From: Candidatus Kurthia intestinigallinarum
Lineage (GTDB): Bacteria > Bacillota > Bacilli > Bacillales_A > Planococcaceae
DNA length: 64,000 nucleotides
NCBI RefSeq assembly: GCF_003991225.1
Contig: NZ_JTFC01000026.1
Span: 124,001-188,000, forward strand
Direction: 5' to 3'
Shown here: in pieces, positions 43,425 to 53,367 of the stretch
How positions within the stretch are numbered: position 1 is the first letter of the stretch
Layout of the letters: every line of letters begins with the position of its first letter
The notes under the pieces: generated by a model
Database searches by the model: none
Told to the model about the DNA's origin: nothing
What the model saw: the letters and a program-made list of their open reading frames with translations, nothing else
Position numbers and translations under genes: made by a program

Positions 43425-44858
43425 TTATAGCATGTCGCGGTCCTTCGTAACGCTTAGAAGACAACTTGCGATTAGCAACACCCCTGCAATGACATAAAAT
43501 TGACCAGTAAGTGACAATGGTAATAACGCCAGCCCCGATGAGCCAACGACCGTACCAAGCGAGAAGAACGCATAAAAATACCCGTACGCACGCCCTCTCG
43601 TTTGTTCGGTCGTTCCTTCAATAAGCATGCGATTCATTGCGGGGAATAATAGCGCAAAGCCAATACCATACAGGGCAAGTATCGCATAAAGCAGCGCTTG
43701 CGACGTTGTGATACTAATAAAAAACTGACTGATTCCAATAAAGGCAATCCCTAACACCATGAGCCATTTAGCAGACCATTTATCAAATACATAACGTGTT
43801 GGCAGTACAAATAATAAGACTGCCACAATGCCAAACATACTCATTAGTGTGCCACTTAACCGCGATTCATAGCCTAATAATTCGATACGAATTGGTAATA
43901 AATACGCCAGCGCCCCTTGTGACATCATCAGCAAAAAGGCGGCCATAAAGGCACGTATGGCGCGTGTATTCCAGCTAAACCTTTGTTGCGTCGTCTGCGA
44001 TTTCTTTTTCACCGTTAGCTGTAAAAATATTAATGCCACAACGACAACGGCACCAATTATTGCGACCGTCATCAGCACAAATGGTACGGAGGTACGCGTT
44101 GCCACGATGCCGCTATAAGCAGGACCTAAAATCGCCGCGATGCCGACAAAGGCGCCGGTTAATGCCGACTGACTGCCCTGTGTTTGCTGGGCTGTTTGAT
44201 TGGCGACAAGCGTAAAGGCAGCCGGTGTAATAAGCCCTGCCACAAAGCCATGACAGGCACGTAGTACGAGCAAGGTGGTCGGTGAATCAATAACCATATA
44301 TGCACATAATGATAGCACCGTAAGCATCAGTCCAATTATTGCAATACGCTTCGCTCCCACACGGTCAGTTAAAATACCCGACGCCATATTCCCAAACATA
44401 TTCGTAAAGGAATACATCCCAACGACAAGTCCGGCTATCATCGTCGAAGCGCCTAATGACAGTGCAAAGGTACTCATGACGGGAAGCTGTGCGAATAAAT
44501 CGAGAAACGTAAAGAAAATCGCACCATACAATAACCAAATTTGTTTAAATGGTTGCGGTCGATAACGTGCTTCAGCCCGCTTTATGTATCGATCGAATAA
44601 AAAGTTCCCAAATGGGATAAAGGCGACAAGGACCGCTACAATGGAATAAACAATGGGCCATTGCATACGTAACTGGGCCCACGCAATCGACGCGAGATAC
44701 AACATAAAAATGGCGCCATGCAAACTGCCCATAATCGTTACCGCTAGTGGCAAATCCCACACATATTTTAGTGGCATCGCGACACCTAATAAAATTAATA
44801 GCGATAGGCCGTCTAAAATGCCCATCGTTCGTAAAAATTGCACAGCTTTTGAGTGCAC
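43425..44858 (-). CDS. DUF3817-MFS fusion transporter
   Basis: A 477-residue protein in two parts. Residues about 5-95 are a DUF3817/YdzA-like membrane domain (GILDGLSLLILLGVAMPLKY, then HGAIFMLYLASIAW). From about 105 it is a twelve-segment MFS transporter with the loop motif GILTDRVGAKR. DUF3817 is usually a separate small protein. I chose the GTG at 44858, with GAAGGG six bases upstream; an ATG six codons earlier has no ribosome site. Substrate unknown; it may export drugs or metabolites. Confidence 0.85.
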   Translation of the reverse strand: MHSKAVQFLRTMGILDGLSLLILLGVAMPLKYVWDLPLAVTIMGSLHGAIFMLYLASIAWAQLRMQWPIVYSIVAVLVAFIPFGNFLFDRYIKRAEARYRPQPFKQIWLLYGAIFFTFLDLFAQLPVMSTFALSLGASTMIAGLVVGMYSFTNMFGNMASGILTDRVGAKRIAIIGLMLTVLSLCAYMVIDSPTTLLVLRACHGFVAGLITPAAFTLVANQTAQQTQGSQSALTGAFVGIAAILGPAYSGIVATRTSVPFVLMTVAIIGAVVVVALIFLQLTVKKKSQTTQQRFSWNTRAIRAFMAAFLLMMSQGALAYLLPIRIELLGYESRLSGTLMSMFGIVAVLLFVLPTRYVFDKWSAKWLMVLGIAFIGISQFFISITTSQALLYAILALYGIGFALLFPAMNRMLIEGTTEQTRGRAYGYFYAFFSLGTVVGSSGLALLPLSLTGQFYVIAGVLLIASCLLSVTKDRDML

Positions 44859-44944
44859 AGTATTCCCTTCTTCCATTATTCATTACTAAAAAGTATACCG
44901 CATCCTTATCGCTATTGGCTTCTATTGTGCCTGTATTTGGCAAT

Positions 44945-44977
44945 AAAAAAGCCGACGTCGTTCATACGTCGGCTTTT
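44945..44977 (-). terminator. Terminator of thiW
   Basis: Stem gccgacg (44951-44957) with cgtcggc (44967-44973), then six T on the minus strand. Confidence 0.88.
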
Positions 44978-44980
44978 ACA

Positions 44981-45460
44981 CTACTGAATCGCTAAATAGC
45001 GTGTTGGGACAGCTTTTAGTATCGCGAGCGCTAGCATGGCGCCTGTCACCGTCGACAATAAAAAGGACGGCATGAAAAATAACGCAGATACCGCGGGTGC
45101 ATGCATAAAGAACATACTATAAGGTACCGCAACAAGGGATGCGATGATGCCTGTGCCGATTATTTCCCCACTGATTGCGGCTATGCGTCTTTTCGTTATC
45201 CTATAGAGCATACCTGCAAGCACTGCCCCTATAACACTTCCTGGAATGGCTAATAAAGTCCCCGTCCCCATCATCAGTCGAATAAGTGATGCCAATATAG
45301 CCTGTATAATTGCCGGAATCGGCCCTAGTGTTACCGTGCAAATAATGGTCATCATATGCTGAATGGGCGCCACTTTTGCCACACCAATCGGGATGCTCAC
45401 AACACTTGAGCCGATAACACAAATCGCGATATACATCGCTAATAACGTCATTTTTTTCAT
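44981..45460 (-). CDS. thiW: ThiW-family ECF transporter S component
   Basis: A 159-residue, about five-segment substrate-binding protein of an energy-coupling-factor transporter. ThiW takes up the thiazole precursor of thiamine. Family segments include HMMTIICTVTLGPIPAIIQA and GTGTLLAIPGSVIGAVLAGMLYR. A TPP riboswitch stands directly upstream, which supports the ligand class. The ECF A and T subunits are not in this window. AGAGAGGGG precedes the ATG. Confidence 0.9.
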   Translation of the reverse strand: MKKMTLLAMYIAICVIGSSVVSIPIGVAKVAPIQHMMTIICTVTLGPIPAIIQAILASLIRLMMGTGTLLAIPGSVIGAVLAGMLYRITKRRIAAISGEIIGTGIIASLVAVPYSMFFMHAPAVSALFFMPSFLLSTVTGAMLALAILKAVPTRYLAIQ

Positions 45461-45529
45461 ATAAAAAGCCCCTCTCTTTCTGATGCGATTGCCAAAAGAA
45501 AAAGAGCCAGGCCCTTATTATCTTTGTAA

Positions 45530-45636
45530 GTTGCTTCCCTCCGCTAGTATGAACTAGATCAGGTTTCAAGGATTAAGCGGCTGTAGCGCTCTCTCAGTCA
45601 GTCACACTGACACTCCTAGCAATCGTCCCCGCTACT
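45530..45636 (-). promoter_or_regulatory. TPP riboswitch
   Basis: Minus-strand landmarks in order: CTGAGAGAG (pyrimidine-sensing arm), CCTTGAAACCTGATCTAG and ACTAGCGGAGGGAAG (3' arm). These are the THI-element signature. A weak hairpin followed by TTTTTC lies between it and the thiW start, likely the terminator of the off state. The aptamer begins about 12 bases after the cydC stop codon. Confidence 0.93.
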
Positions 45637-45647
45637 GTATCATAAAA

Positions 45648-47357
45648 TTAGTCAAATGGATAGTCTAAGTCGTATAATTTGCGGTATCTTGCGTCATCTG
45701 CTAACAACTGTTCATGTGAACCTTTTACACGCACTCGACCATTTTCAAGCATATAAATGGTATCCATATGAGCCATTGCTGCTAAATGGTGCGTAATCCA
45801 TACGACTGTTTTATTGCTAAGAACCTCAAATATCGTATGAATCAATTCCTGCTCAGTTACGGGGTCTAAACCAACAGTTGGCTCATCTAATAATACAATG
45901 GGCGTTTGCTGTAATAAAATACGAGCAAGTGCGATACGCTGACGTTCTCCCCCAGAAAAGCGTGTGCCAAGTTCTTCGACACGCGTGTCATAGCCATGTG
46001 GTAATGTCTCAATCATCTCATGCAACTGAACTTTTTTCGCCGCTTCAATGACCTCCGCATCACTTGCCGAAACATTTCCAAGTCGAATATTATTCATAAT
46101 CGTCGTATCAAATAAATACGGCTTTTGTTCTAAGACCGCGATAAGCTGTGATGTGTCATGACGTAGCGTATGCATATGCACGCCGTTAATCGTTACCGTA
46201 CCAGCAGTCGGCTTATACGCCCCCAGTAATAACTTCCCAAGCGTACTTTTACCGGTACCTGTTTTCCCTAAAATCGCGACTTTTTGACGTGGGTGCCATG
46301 TCATTGATACATCCCGGAGTACGGTCCTATTATCATATTGAAAAGCGACATTTGATATATCAACGGTATAAGGCCCAGTAGGTAATGTAGTGCATGGCTG
46401 TGCGTCTTCGCTTCGTCCCTCGACTTCCATAAGACGTGCAAATGACGTGTCATAACTTGGGAAATGGCTAATTGCATCGCTAATTGGCATAAACGCTTCA
46501 AGTAGCGGTAACGCAACAAGTACAAAGGCCGCAATCCACATTGGATGAAAAACAGCAGTTTGCGCCATGTCGCTTCCAAACATAACTAATAGAATCACTG
46601 ACGCAGCAGCGACTACTTGAAAAACAATCGAACGTCGACGACTCGATGCTTCAATTTTTGCTTCTAGTCGGTCATAACGCGCTGCAATTTGTTGTTTCCC
46701 GGCAATCATTTGATCTGCACGACCACTTAATTTCCAGTCTGTTGCACCCATTACAGCATCTGTTAAGTCATTATAAAGTTCCGCCCGCACTATTTTCATA
46801 TCAAGCATATGTTGTCGGTTGCGTTTTAATGCTACATATGGCAATACAAATACAAGGATGCCAAATAGCAAAGCTAACAACAAAGCATATGGAATGCTAA
46901 ATACACCCAATGCGATAATCGCGATGCCATACAATATAAGTGCAAATAGCGCTGGGAAAATTGTTTTTAAATAAAAGTTTTGCAAATGCTCTAAGTCATC
47001 GGCCAGTAACCCTAATAAATCGCCGATTGCATAACGTTCTTTTAAAACGAGCGCCTGCGTCTCTAATCGTTGAAATAATCGCACGCGCATTTTTGATAAC
47101 ACGGCTAATACAAAGGAATGACTTGCAAGCTGTTGTAAATAATTAAGTACGGGACGTGAAATCCCAAATGCACGTACTAAGACAATTGGCACGTAGACAA
47201 GCAAGATATTTTCAGGTCGTAATGACGACTTTGAAATTAAATATCCCGATGTAAACAAGAGTGCACATGCAGCAATGAGTGCACCCACGCCGAAAAGAAT
47301 CGTCAATATAAGCAGGCCTTTATGCGCTTTTACATAAGGCTTAATCCAATTGTTCAT
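45648..47357 (-). CDS. cydC: Heterodimeric ABC exporter subunit CydC
   Basis: A 569-residue half-ABC exporter. The N-terminal six-segment membrane domain is followed by the nucleotide-binding domain: Walker A GKTGTGKST, signature FSGGERQRIALAR, Walker B IVLLDEPTVGLD. CydDC exports thiols/haem-linked compounds and is needed for cytochrome bd assembly. The ATG at 47357 has AAGGAGG eight bases upstream and lies inside the end of cydD. Last gene of cydABDC order. Confidence 0.93.
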   Translation of the reverse strand: MNNWIKPYVKAHKGLLILTILFGVGALIAACALLFTSGYLISKSSLRPENILLVYVPIVLVRAFGISRPVLNYLQQLASHSFVLAVLSKMRVRLFQRLETQALVLKERYAIGDLLGLLADDLEHLQNFYLKTIFPALFALILYGIAIIALGVFSIPYALLLALLFGILVFVLPYVALKRNRQHMLDMKIVRAELYNDLTDAVMGATDWKLSGRADQMIAGKQQIAARYDRLEAKIEASSRRRSIVFQVVAAASVILLVMFGSDMAQTAVFHPMWIAAFVLVALPLLEAFMPISDAISHFPSYDTSFARLMEVEGRSEDAQPCTTLPTGPYTVDISNVAFQYDNRTVLRDVSMTWHPRQKVAILGKTGTGKSTLGKLLLGAYKPTAGTVTINGVHMHTLRHDTSQLIAVLEQKPYLFDTTIMNNIRLGNVSASDAEVIEAAKKVQLHEMIETLPHGYDTRVEELGTRFSGGERQRIALARILLQQTPIVLLDEPTVGLDPVTEQELIHTIFEVLSNKTVVWITHHLAAMAHMDTIYMLENGRVRVKGSHEQLLADDARYRKLYDLDYPFD

Positions 47358-49053
47358 GACATTTTCCTCCTTGTGCGGCAATAAGTGCAGCATAGTGACC
47401 TTGTTGTTTCATCAGTTGTTCATGGGTGCCAACTTCGACAATTTCACCATCATCAATGACAATAATCCGGTCCATATTGTGCATCCAATGCAAGCGATGC
47501 GTTGCAAAAAAGACAAGACGCTCGTCAAATAACGGTAATATGCGCTCCTTTAATTCCGCTTCCGTTTCGATATCTAGATGCGCGGTCGGTTCATCGAATA
47601 ATAATATGCGGCGGTCTTCCAGAAAAGCACGTGCTAGCGCAATTCGTTGTTCTTGTCCTCCACTCAATATTCTTCCCGATTCCCCAATCCATTCATCTAA
47701 ACCATGGGGCAATGCCTCAATTACTTCACGTAATCCCGCACGATCACAAGCCGCTATAATCGCCTCCTCACTCGCATGTGGTGTATAAAAGGCAATGTTA
47801 TTGCGTAATGTATCGTGAAAAATATAAGGGTGTTGTGGAATATAATACAATTGGCGTTGCCAATCTGCATTGTATAACGATGGTAATACTTGACCATTAA
47901 CCGTAATACGGCCGCCTGTCGTAGTTAAAAACCCTCCAAGTAATGATAATAACGTTGATTTCCCGGCACCTGACGCACCAATAATGCCAATTTTCTCATA
48001 GCCTTGTGCCGTTACATGCCACGCTTTTGGTATTACACGATCTTTAACACGCACGCCATCGAGCATTAATTGGCTTTTCTCATCCCACTGTGCTACCGGC
48101 GTATGGTCAAGCGATTGTCGGTGCTCCTCTAGTGCTTGTTGAATTGTCTTAAAAGCATTTTTCCCATCAAGTGTTGCATGATAATCACTACCAAACTCGC
48201 GAATTGGTGAAAAATAATCCGGTGCCACAATGAGAACAGTTAATGCCGGTAATAACACGATTGTGCCATTAATTAAACCAAGCCCTAAAAACAATGCAAC
48301 AATGGCAACGGATAAACTCGTAAAAAACTCGAGGGCAAATGTTGATAAAAAGGCCAAACGTAATGTGCTCATCGTTGCTTTGCGGTATTGTTCACTAACC
48401 CGTTCAATATTACGGTCATAACGTTTACTAAGTCCTAATACACGTAATGTCATAATGCCGCGTAAGGAATCTACGAAGTGGTTTGATAACTGTTCGTAGG
48501 ACTCATACTGGCGATCAGCTTTTGCCTTTGCTGCAAGACCTACAAGCGCCAAGAAGAAAATGAGGATCGGTACGACGACAACCAATATAATCGCAGAGCG
48601 CACATTTTCTGTCCAAACGAACACGACGATCATGGTCGGGATTATCAGCATATTCATCAGCTTCGGTAAAAAGAGCTTAATATACGTTTCAACATTGCGA
48701 ATCCCTTCAACGGCTAATGTCACCGTTTGTCCGGTTGCAGTACGCTGCGATCCTACATCAAAAATATGATGTAGTAAATCATTGCGTAAATGGTGACCGA
48801 TTTTTTTCGCATAGGCCGTAATAAAGCGTTCACGTAAGGCAACAATGACTTGTTTGCCAATAAAACACACCGCAAATAACAATAAAAGAAGCCACTGTTC
48901 AGACAGCGGCTCGTTGTGGAAAACATGCGTAATCGCTGTCGCTAAATAAATGGCTTGTAGGATGGTCATCGTGCCCTGCAACAGGGCTAGTACCCCTAAG
49001 CATACAAATACCCCTTTAATGCGTGGTAATGTAAATAGCGCTCGATCGATCAT
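47341..49053 (-). CDS. cydD: Heterodimeric ABC exporter subunit CydD
   Basis: A 570-residue half-exporter partner of CydC. The membrane domain is followed by Walker A GASGAGKST, signature LSGGQEQRIALAR and Walker B ILLFDEPTAHLD. I prefer the ATG at 49053, which has GGAG at nine bases; the ATG at 49062 has its ribosome site with no spacing. It follows cydB by a few bases and overlaps cydC by 17 bases. Confidence 0.92.
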   Translation of the reverse strand: MIDRALFTLPRIKGVFVCLGVLALLQGTMTILQAIYLATAITHVFHNEPLSEQWLLLLLFAVCFIGKQVIVALRERFITAYAKKIGHHLRNDLLHHIFDVGSQRTATGQTVTLAVEGIRNVETYIKLFLPKLMNMLIIPTMIVVFVWTENVRSAIILVVVVPILIFFLALVGLAAKAKADRQYESYEQLSNHFVDSLRGIMTLRVLGLSKRYDRNIERVSEQYRKATMSTLRLAFLSTFALEFFTSLSVAIVALFLGLGLINGTIVLLPALTVLIVAPDYFSPIREFGSDYHATLDGKNAFKTIQQALEEHRQSLDHTPVAQWDEKSQLMLDGVRVKDRVIPKAWHVTAQGYEKIGIIGASGAGKSTLLSLLGGFLTTTGGRITVNGQVLPSLYNADWQRQLYYIPQHPYIFHDTLRNNIAFYTPHASEEAIIAACDRAGLREVIEALPHGLDEWIGESGRILSGGQEQRIALARAFLEDRRILLFDEPTAHLDIETEAELKERILPLFDERLVFFATHRLHWMHNMDRIIVIDDGEIVEVGTHEQLMKQQGHYAALIAAQGGKCHEQLD

Positions 49054-49065
49054 GTTCTCCATCTC

Positions 49066-50070
49066 CTATTTCTTTGTTGGGTGAATCCGTTTACGGAAAA
49101 TATAGTAACTCCAAATTTGATACCCTAAAACGAATGGTAATAAGACGACTGAAATTTTTGTCATAACAGATAAGGTGTAATCGCCTGATGACGCATTATC
49201 AATCGTTAAATTAAATGCGGGGTCAATCGAGCTAATCATGACGCGTGGGAACAACCCAACGAATAACATGATGACAACCGAGGCAAAAGCAAGACCCGTC
49301 ATCGTAAAAGCAATGCTTTCCTTTTTCTTTGTCGCAAATGCCCAGGCAAGTAATGTACATGCTACTGTAATCGCTAAAAATACTGGTGTAGCAACCGGTC
49401 GTACTGTAAAGAAGTCCGTGCTCGTGTACGTTAAGACAGCGAAGACAACCTCGCCTGCTAATAACACGATAAAGAGCTTGCTTAACATTTGGCGTGCGCG
49501 CTCACGTACAACGCCTTCTGTACGAATGCCGATAAACGTTAATCCGTGAACGAGCGATAAGAGCATAACCGCTACACCACCAACGACAGAATAAACGTTC
49601 ACGTAATCTGTAAATGTGCCGAATAAATGCATATCTTTATCGATTGGCATTCCTTGCACAAGACTCGTAAATAACATCCCTAGTAAAAACGGTGCGAGTG
49701 CACTACTACCAAAAATAAGCCAGTGCCAATAGTTAATATATTTATCGGTATGTGTGTGGTGACTATATTCAATCGCGACACCACGTGCGATTAAGACAAG
49801 TAAGAAAATAACGAACAATGTGTAGTAACCTGAAAACATCGTGGCATACCAGCTAGGGAATGCTGCAAATAACGCCCCACCTGCTGTAATGAGCCAAACT
49901 TCATTGGCATCCCAGAACGGTCCAATTGTTGACATTAATTGATTGCGTTCATTTTTATTTTTGGCAATTAGGCGCGTTGACATGCCGACGCCAAAGTCAA
50001 AACCTTCTAAGAAGAAAAATCCAGTAAATAATACGGCGATTAAGATAAACCAAAATACAGTTAAATCCAT
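49066..50070 (-). CDS. cydB: Cytochrome bd ubiquinol oxidase subunit II
   Basis: A 334-residue integral membrane subunit of cytochrome bd. The family start FWFILIAVLFTGFFFLEGFDFGVGM and the segment GPFWDANEVWLI are present, with about eight hydrophobic segments. It helps bind haem d with CydA. Its ATG shares one base with the cydA stop (TAATG), so the two are translated together. Confidence 0.95.
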   Translation of the reverse strand: MDLTVFWFILIAVLFTGFFFLEGFDFGVGMSTRLIAKNKNERNQLMSTIGPFWDANEVWLITAGGALFAAFPSWYATMFSGYYTLFVIFLLVLIARGVAIEYSHHTHTDKYINYWHWLIFGSSALAPFLLGMLFTSLVQGMPIDKDMHLFGTFTDYVNVYSVVGGVAVMLLSLVHGLTFIGIRTEGVVRERARQMLSKLFIVLLAGEVVFAVLTYTSTDFFTVRPVATPVFLAITVACTLLAWAFATKKKESIAFTMTGLAFASVVIMLFVGLFPRVMISSIDPAFNLTIDNASSGDYTLSVMTKISVVLLPFVLGYQIWSYYIFRKRIHPTKK

Positions 50071-51473
50071 TATTTAAACGCCTCCTTATCCATTAAATCA
50101 ACCTTTTCTTGCTTTGGTGCTGTATCGATAATTGACGGTCCTTGTTTTGCGACGCGTGCAACCATGTAAATCATAATAATCGCTAAAATAACATAGGCGG
50201 TACTAAATGAAATCGTTGAGAATAATAATTGTCCCATTGAAACGTTTGGTGACACCGATTGCGCCGTTGTATAGTAGCCAAACACCGTCCAAGGTTGGCG
50301 ACCAATTTCCGTCATAATCCAACCTGCTGTATTCGCAATAAATGGTGCTGCCATCGCAAACATCATTGTTCGCAGGAACCATTTAGGTGTTGCCAAAATA
50401 CCTTTTCGACGATTACCGAACCATAAACCAAGTATTGATAATACGAGCATGACACCACCGAAGCCTGCCATAATACGGAAACTCCAAAATACAGGCCATA
50501 CAGGTGGAATGTAGTCTACACCTTCACCATATTTTTCTTCGTATTTCGCTTGCAGTGTTTTCATCCCTTCAACAGAGCCACTGAATTCACCATATGCTAA
50601 ATAACTTAATGCGAATGGTAAGTCGATATTCCACGTATTTTTTTCCTCTTGTTGGTCACCAATGGCCAAAATTGTCCATGCCGCCGGGTCCTCTGAGTCA
50701 TCCCAAAGCGCTTCAGAAGCAGCCATCTTCATTGGTTGTGAATCCATTAAATGTTTTGCTTGTGCGTGTCCAGAAAACGCAATCGCAAGTGACGCGATCG
50801 CCGCAACAATCATTGAGACGTTAAATGATGTTTTGAAAAACTCGACGTCTTTTTTCTTTAACAAGTTATAGGCACTAATCCCACCAATAACGAATGCGCC
50901 AGTTGCTAATGCGCCAAATACCGTATGTGGAAATTCTACTTGAAGCTGTGGATTTGTTAATAGCGCCATAAAATCGGTTAATACGGCTTTGCCGTCTTGA
51001 ATTTCAAAGCCAACAGGTTCTTGCATAAATGAGTTAGCTGCTAAAATCCAAAGCGCCGATAGTAATGTCCCAATACTAACGAGCCATGCAGAAACGGTTA
51101 TGACCCAATCGGGTAATTTGCCGCGTCCAAACATCCAAATACCGATAAATGTAGATTCCATAAAGAATGCTAAAAGTGCTTCTACTGCTAATGGTGCGCC
51201 GAATACGTCACCCATAAAGCGCGAATATTCAGACCAGTTCATGCCGAATTGGAATTCTTGTAAAATCCCTGTTACAACCCCTATCGCAAAGGATAGTAAA
51301 AAAATCTTACCCCAGAATTTTGCCATCCGTAAGTATTCTGCTTTTTTCTTAAATAAATACATCGTTTCGAAGATCGCGACGATAAAAATAGTCCCAATCG
51401 AAAGCGGAACGAAGAAGAAGTGAAAAATCGTTGTCAGTGCATATTGCACACGAGCCAACTCTAAAACATCCAT
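50070..51473 (-). CDS. cydA: Cytochrome bd ubiquinol oxidase subunit I
   Basis: A 467-residue subunit that carries haems b558, b595 and d. His18 in IFHFFFVPLSIG is the conserved N-terminal ligand, the next histidine lies in VEFPHTVFGA, and GRQPWTVFGYYTT is typical of the family. The Q-loop is of the short type used in Bacillales. First gene of cydABDC; Rex would be the expected redox regulator, but I saw no convincing Rex site in the 270-base upstream spacer. Confidence 0.96.
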   Translation of the reverse strand: MDVLELARVQYALTTIFHFFFVPLSIGTIFIVAIFETMYLFKKKAEYLRMAKFWGKIFLLSFAIGVVTGILQEFQFGMNWSEYSRFMGDVFGAPLAVEALLAFFMESTFIGIWMFGRGKLPDWVITVSAWLVSIGTLLSALWILAANSFMQEPVGFEIQDGKAVLTDFMALLTNPQLQVEFPHTVFGALATGAFVIGGISAYNLLKKKDVEFFKTSFNVSMIVAAIASLAIAFSGHAQAKHLMDSQPMKMAASEALWDDSEDPAAWTILAIGDQQEEKNTWNIDLPFALSYLAYGEFSGSVEGMKTLQAKYEEKYGEGVDYIPPVWPVFWSFRIMAGFGGVMLVLSILGLWFGNRRKGILATPKWFLRTMMFAMAAPFIANTAGWIMTEIGRQPWTVFGYYTTAQSVSPNVSMGQLLFSTISFSTAYVILAIIMIYMVARVAKQGPSIIDTAPKQEKVDLMDKEAFK

Positions 51474-51560
51474 TGTGCATCCTCCTTTTTTTGAAGCTTG
51501 TCATTTATTTTTACAGTTATAGTATACTACGCAATTTTAAGAAAAATAGCCTATAATTCA

Positions 51561-51601
51561 AAAAAAGTTTCACGATTACGTGTTCAAATTGTGAAACTTT
51601 T
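51561..51601 (-). terminator. Terminator-like hairpin after the NAD(P)HX repair gene
   Basis: An 11-bp stem (aaaagtttcac at 51563-51573 with gtgaaactttt at 51591-51601) around 17 bases, with T on the minus strand. It probably ends the 51747-53282 transcript; the GTGAAA arms also recall half of a Rex site. Confidence 0.6.
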
Positions 51602-51746
51602 GGAAAGTTTTATATTCATTTTTCTACCTGTTTTATAGGTATTTATAATCTAAAAACTAGTTATCATTGGTTACGTTAACTTTAAAGGTAAAAAATAATG
51701 CCTGACGTCAAAAGTCTGTCACACTGCTGTTTCAACTTAGACAAAT

Positions 51747-53282
51747 TCACTTCACAAAACACGCAATTCGCTGTCCTAAATGTGTCACAACCATTTCAGG
51801 TGTTACGCTGTAATGACTATGCTGTGCGGCAAGTTTTTCCGCGGTCTCTGCCTGTAAATATGCCGCGGTATACAACGCTTGCTCCGCCGGCACGCGCTGT
51901 GTCACGAATGATAAAATCAAGCCGGTTAAAACGTCGCCACTCCCTCCTTTTCCAAGAGCACTGCTGCCAATTGGAATGAGCCACTGTGCTCCGTCTGGCG
52001 TCGCTACAATCGAACGATGCCCTTTTAATAACACATATACCCCGAATTTCTGTGCTAAATCGCGCGCATACGAAAATCGATGTTGTTCAATCTCTGCAAT
52101 GGTCGTATCGCATAACATGGCCATTTCTCCTGGGTGCGGCGTCAAGATAACACATTTGCCCGTCGCACGAACATGTTGTAACAACGGTTTCATCATATAG
52201 AGACCGTCCGCATCAACGATAATCGTCTCCGGTCCTTCAAGCGCCAACAGCCATGCTGCAACTTCTTGAAGCTGCGCTGCACGCCCTAACCCTGGTCCAA
52301 ACGCTACCGCGCGTATTTTTGTAAAATCATGTAGCGCAACGCCTTCTTTTGTCATATACCCATCTTCTGACGCCGCGCTCTTTAATAATACTTCCGGCGC
52401 TTGTAACATCATGCTTGGCATTAATCCTTCGGGTACAATAAGCGAAATAAGCCCAATGCCACTATGAAACGCCGCCTTAGCACTATAGAGCGGTGCGCCA
52501 ACATAATGCTGCGAGCCACCAATCACTGCACCATGACCAAATGTCCCCTTATGACCATCTAACGGGCGTGCCGGTAACGCCGCTTTGACGAGCGCGGGCG
52601 TAACAATTGTTGGTGCCGTCATGTGAAGTGTGTCCACAAGGGTTTCGGGCACTGAAATATCGACCACTATAAGCTCGCCTATATAATGCGAAGCTTGTTG
52701 TAAATAGCAACCAATTTTCGGTTGTGCTAGCGTCAGCGTATAATCCGCTTCAATCGCCGCATCGACAACTTCCCCACTATTAGCATGTAAACCTGATGGT
52801 AAATCAATCGCCACAACCATTTTTTCGAGCGCATTTATTAGCGGAATTAACCATGTCATATGCCCACGCAATGCTCCGCTCGCACCCGTACCTAGTAAAC
52901 AATCGATTAGCACGGCACAAGAGGCCAACCAAGCTGTTGTTTGCACTTTTTCTATTAGTAATGTCACCGGAATACCACGGCGTTTTAAAATATGATACTG
53001 TGTTTTGGCATCGCCACGTAATTGCTGTTCCTCGACAGCTAGTCCAATCCGGACATCATAGCCTAAATCAATGAGACGCCTAGCGATGACAAAACCGTCG
53101 CCGCCGTTATTACCGGTACCGCACACGATCGCAATGCGCTCATGCGTAAGTAACTCATGCTCGCGCAGGGCCATCACGACGGCATTGCCGGCAATTTCCA
53201 TTAATGTGCCGCCATCGATACCAATCGTCTCAATCGTATAGCGCTCAAGCGCCTGCATTTGTGCTGTTGTTAATGCATACAT
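51747..53282 (-). CDS. nnr: Bifunctional NAD(P)HX epimerase/dehydratase
   Basis: A 511-residue repair enzyme for hydrated NAD(P)H. The N-terminal YjeF_N epimerase domain has CGTGNNGGDGFVIARRL. The C-terminal ribokinase-like dehydratase domain has GHKGTFGHGAVIGGS, TPHPGEMAMLC and GSGDVLTGLI. Many bacteria carry both halves fused, as here. I chose the ATG at 53282 with AAAGGGGG seven bases upstream. It faces away from the small gene at 53368. Confidence 0.94.
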   Translation of the reverse strand: MYALTTAQMQALERYTIETIGIDGGTLMEIAGNAVVMALREHELLTHERIAIVCGTGNNGGDGFVIARRLIDLGYDVRIGLAVEEQQLRGDAKTQYHILKRRGIPVTLLIEKVQTTAWLASCAVLIDCLLGTGASGALRGHMTWLIPLINALEKMVVAIDLPSGLHANSGEVVDAAIEADYTLTLAQPKIGCYLQQASHYIGELIVVDISVPETLVDTLHMTAPTIVTPALVKAALPARPLDGHKGTFGHGAVIGGSQHYVGAPLYSAKAAFHSGIGLISLIVPEGLMPSMMLQAPEVLLKSAASEDGYMTKEGVALHDFTKIRAVAFGPGLGRAAQLQEVAAWLLALEGPETIIVDADGLYMMKPLLQHVRATGKCVILTPHPGEMAMLCDTTIAEIEQHRFSYARDLAQKFGVYVLLKGHRSIVATPDGAQWLIPIGSSALGKGGSGDVLTGLILSFVTQRVPAEQALYTAAYLQAETAEKLAAQHSHYSVTPEMVVTHLGQRIACFVK

Positions 53283-53367
53283 GAAAAATCCCCCTTTAAA
53301 ATTGACAATCATCTTCGTTCTAGTATATAACAAGTACCAATAGCTATATCAAAAGGAGAGTATTTTA

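Noticed and set aside
51480-51620. Rex operator upstream of cydA
   Set aside because: The GTGAAA/TTTCAC pair is 17 bases apart rather than the compact Rex palindrome and is better explained as a terminator hairpin with a T-run.
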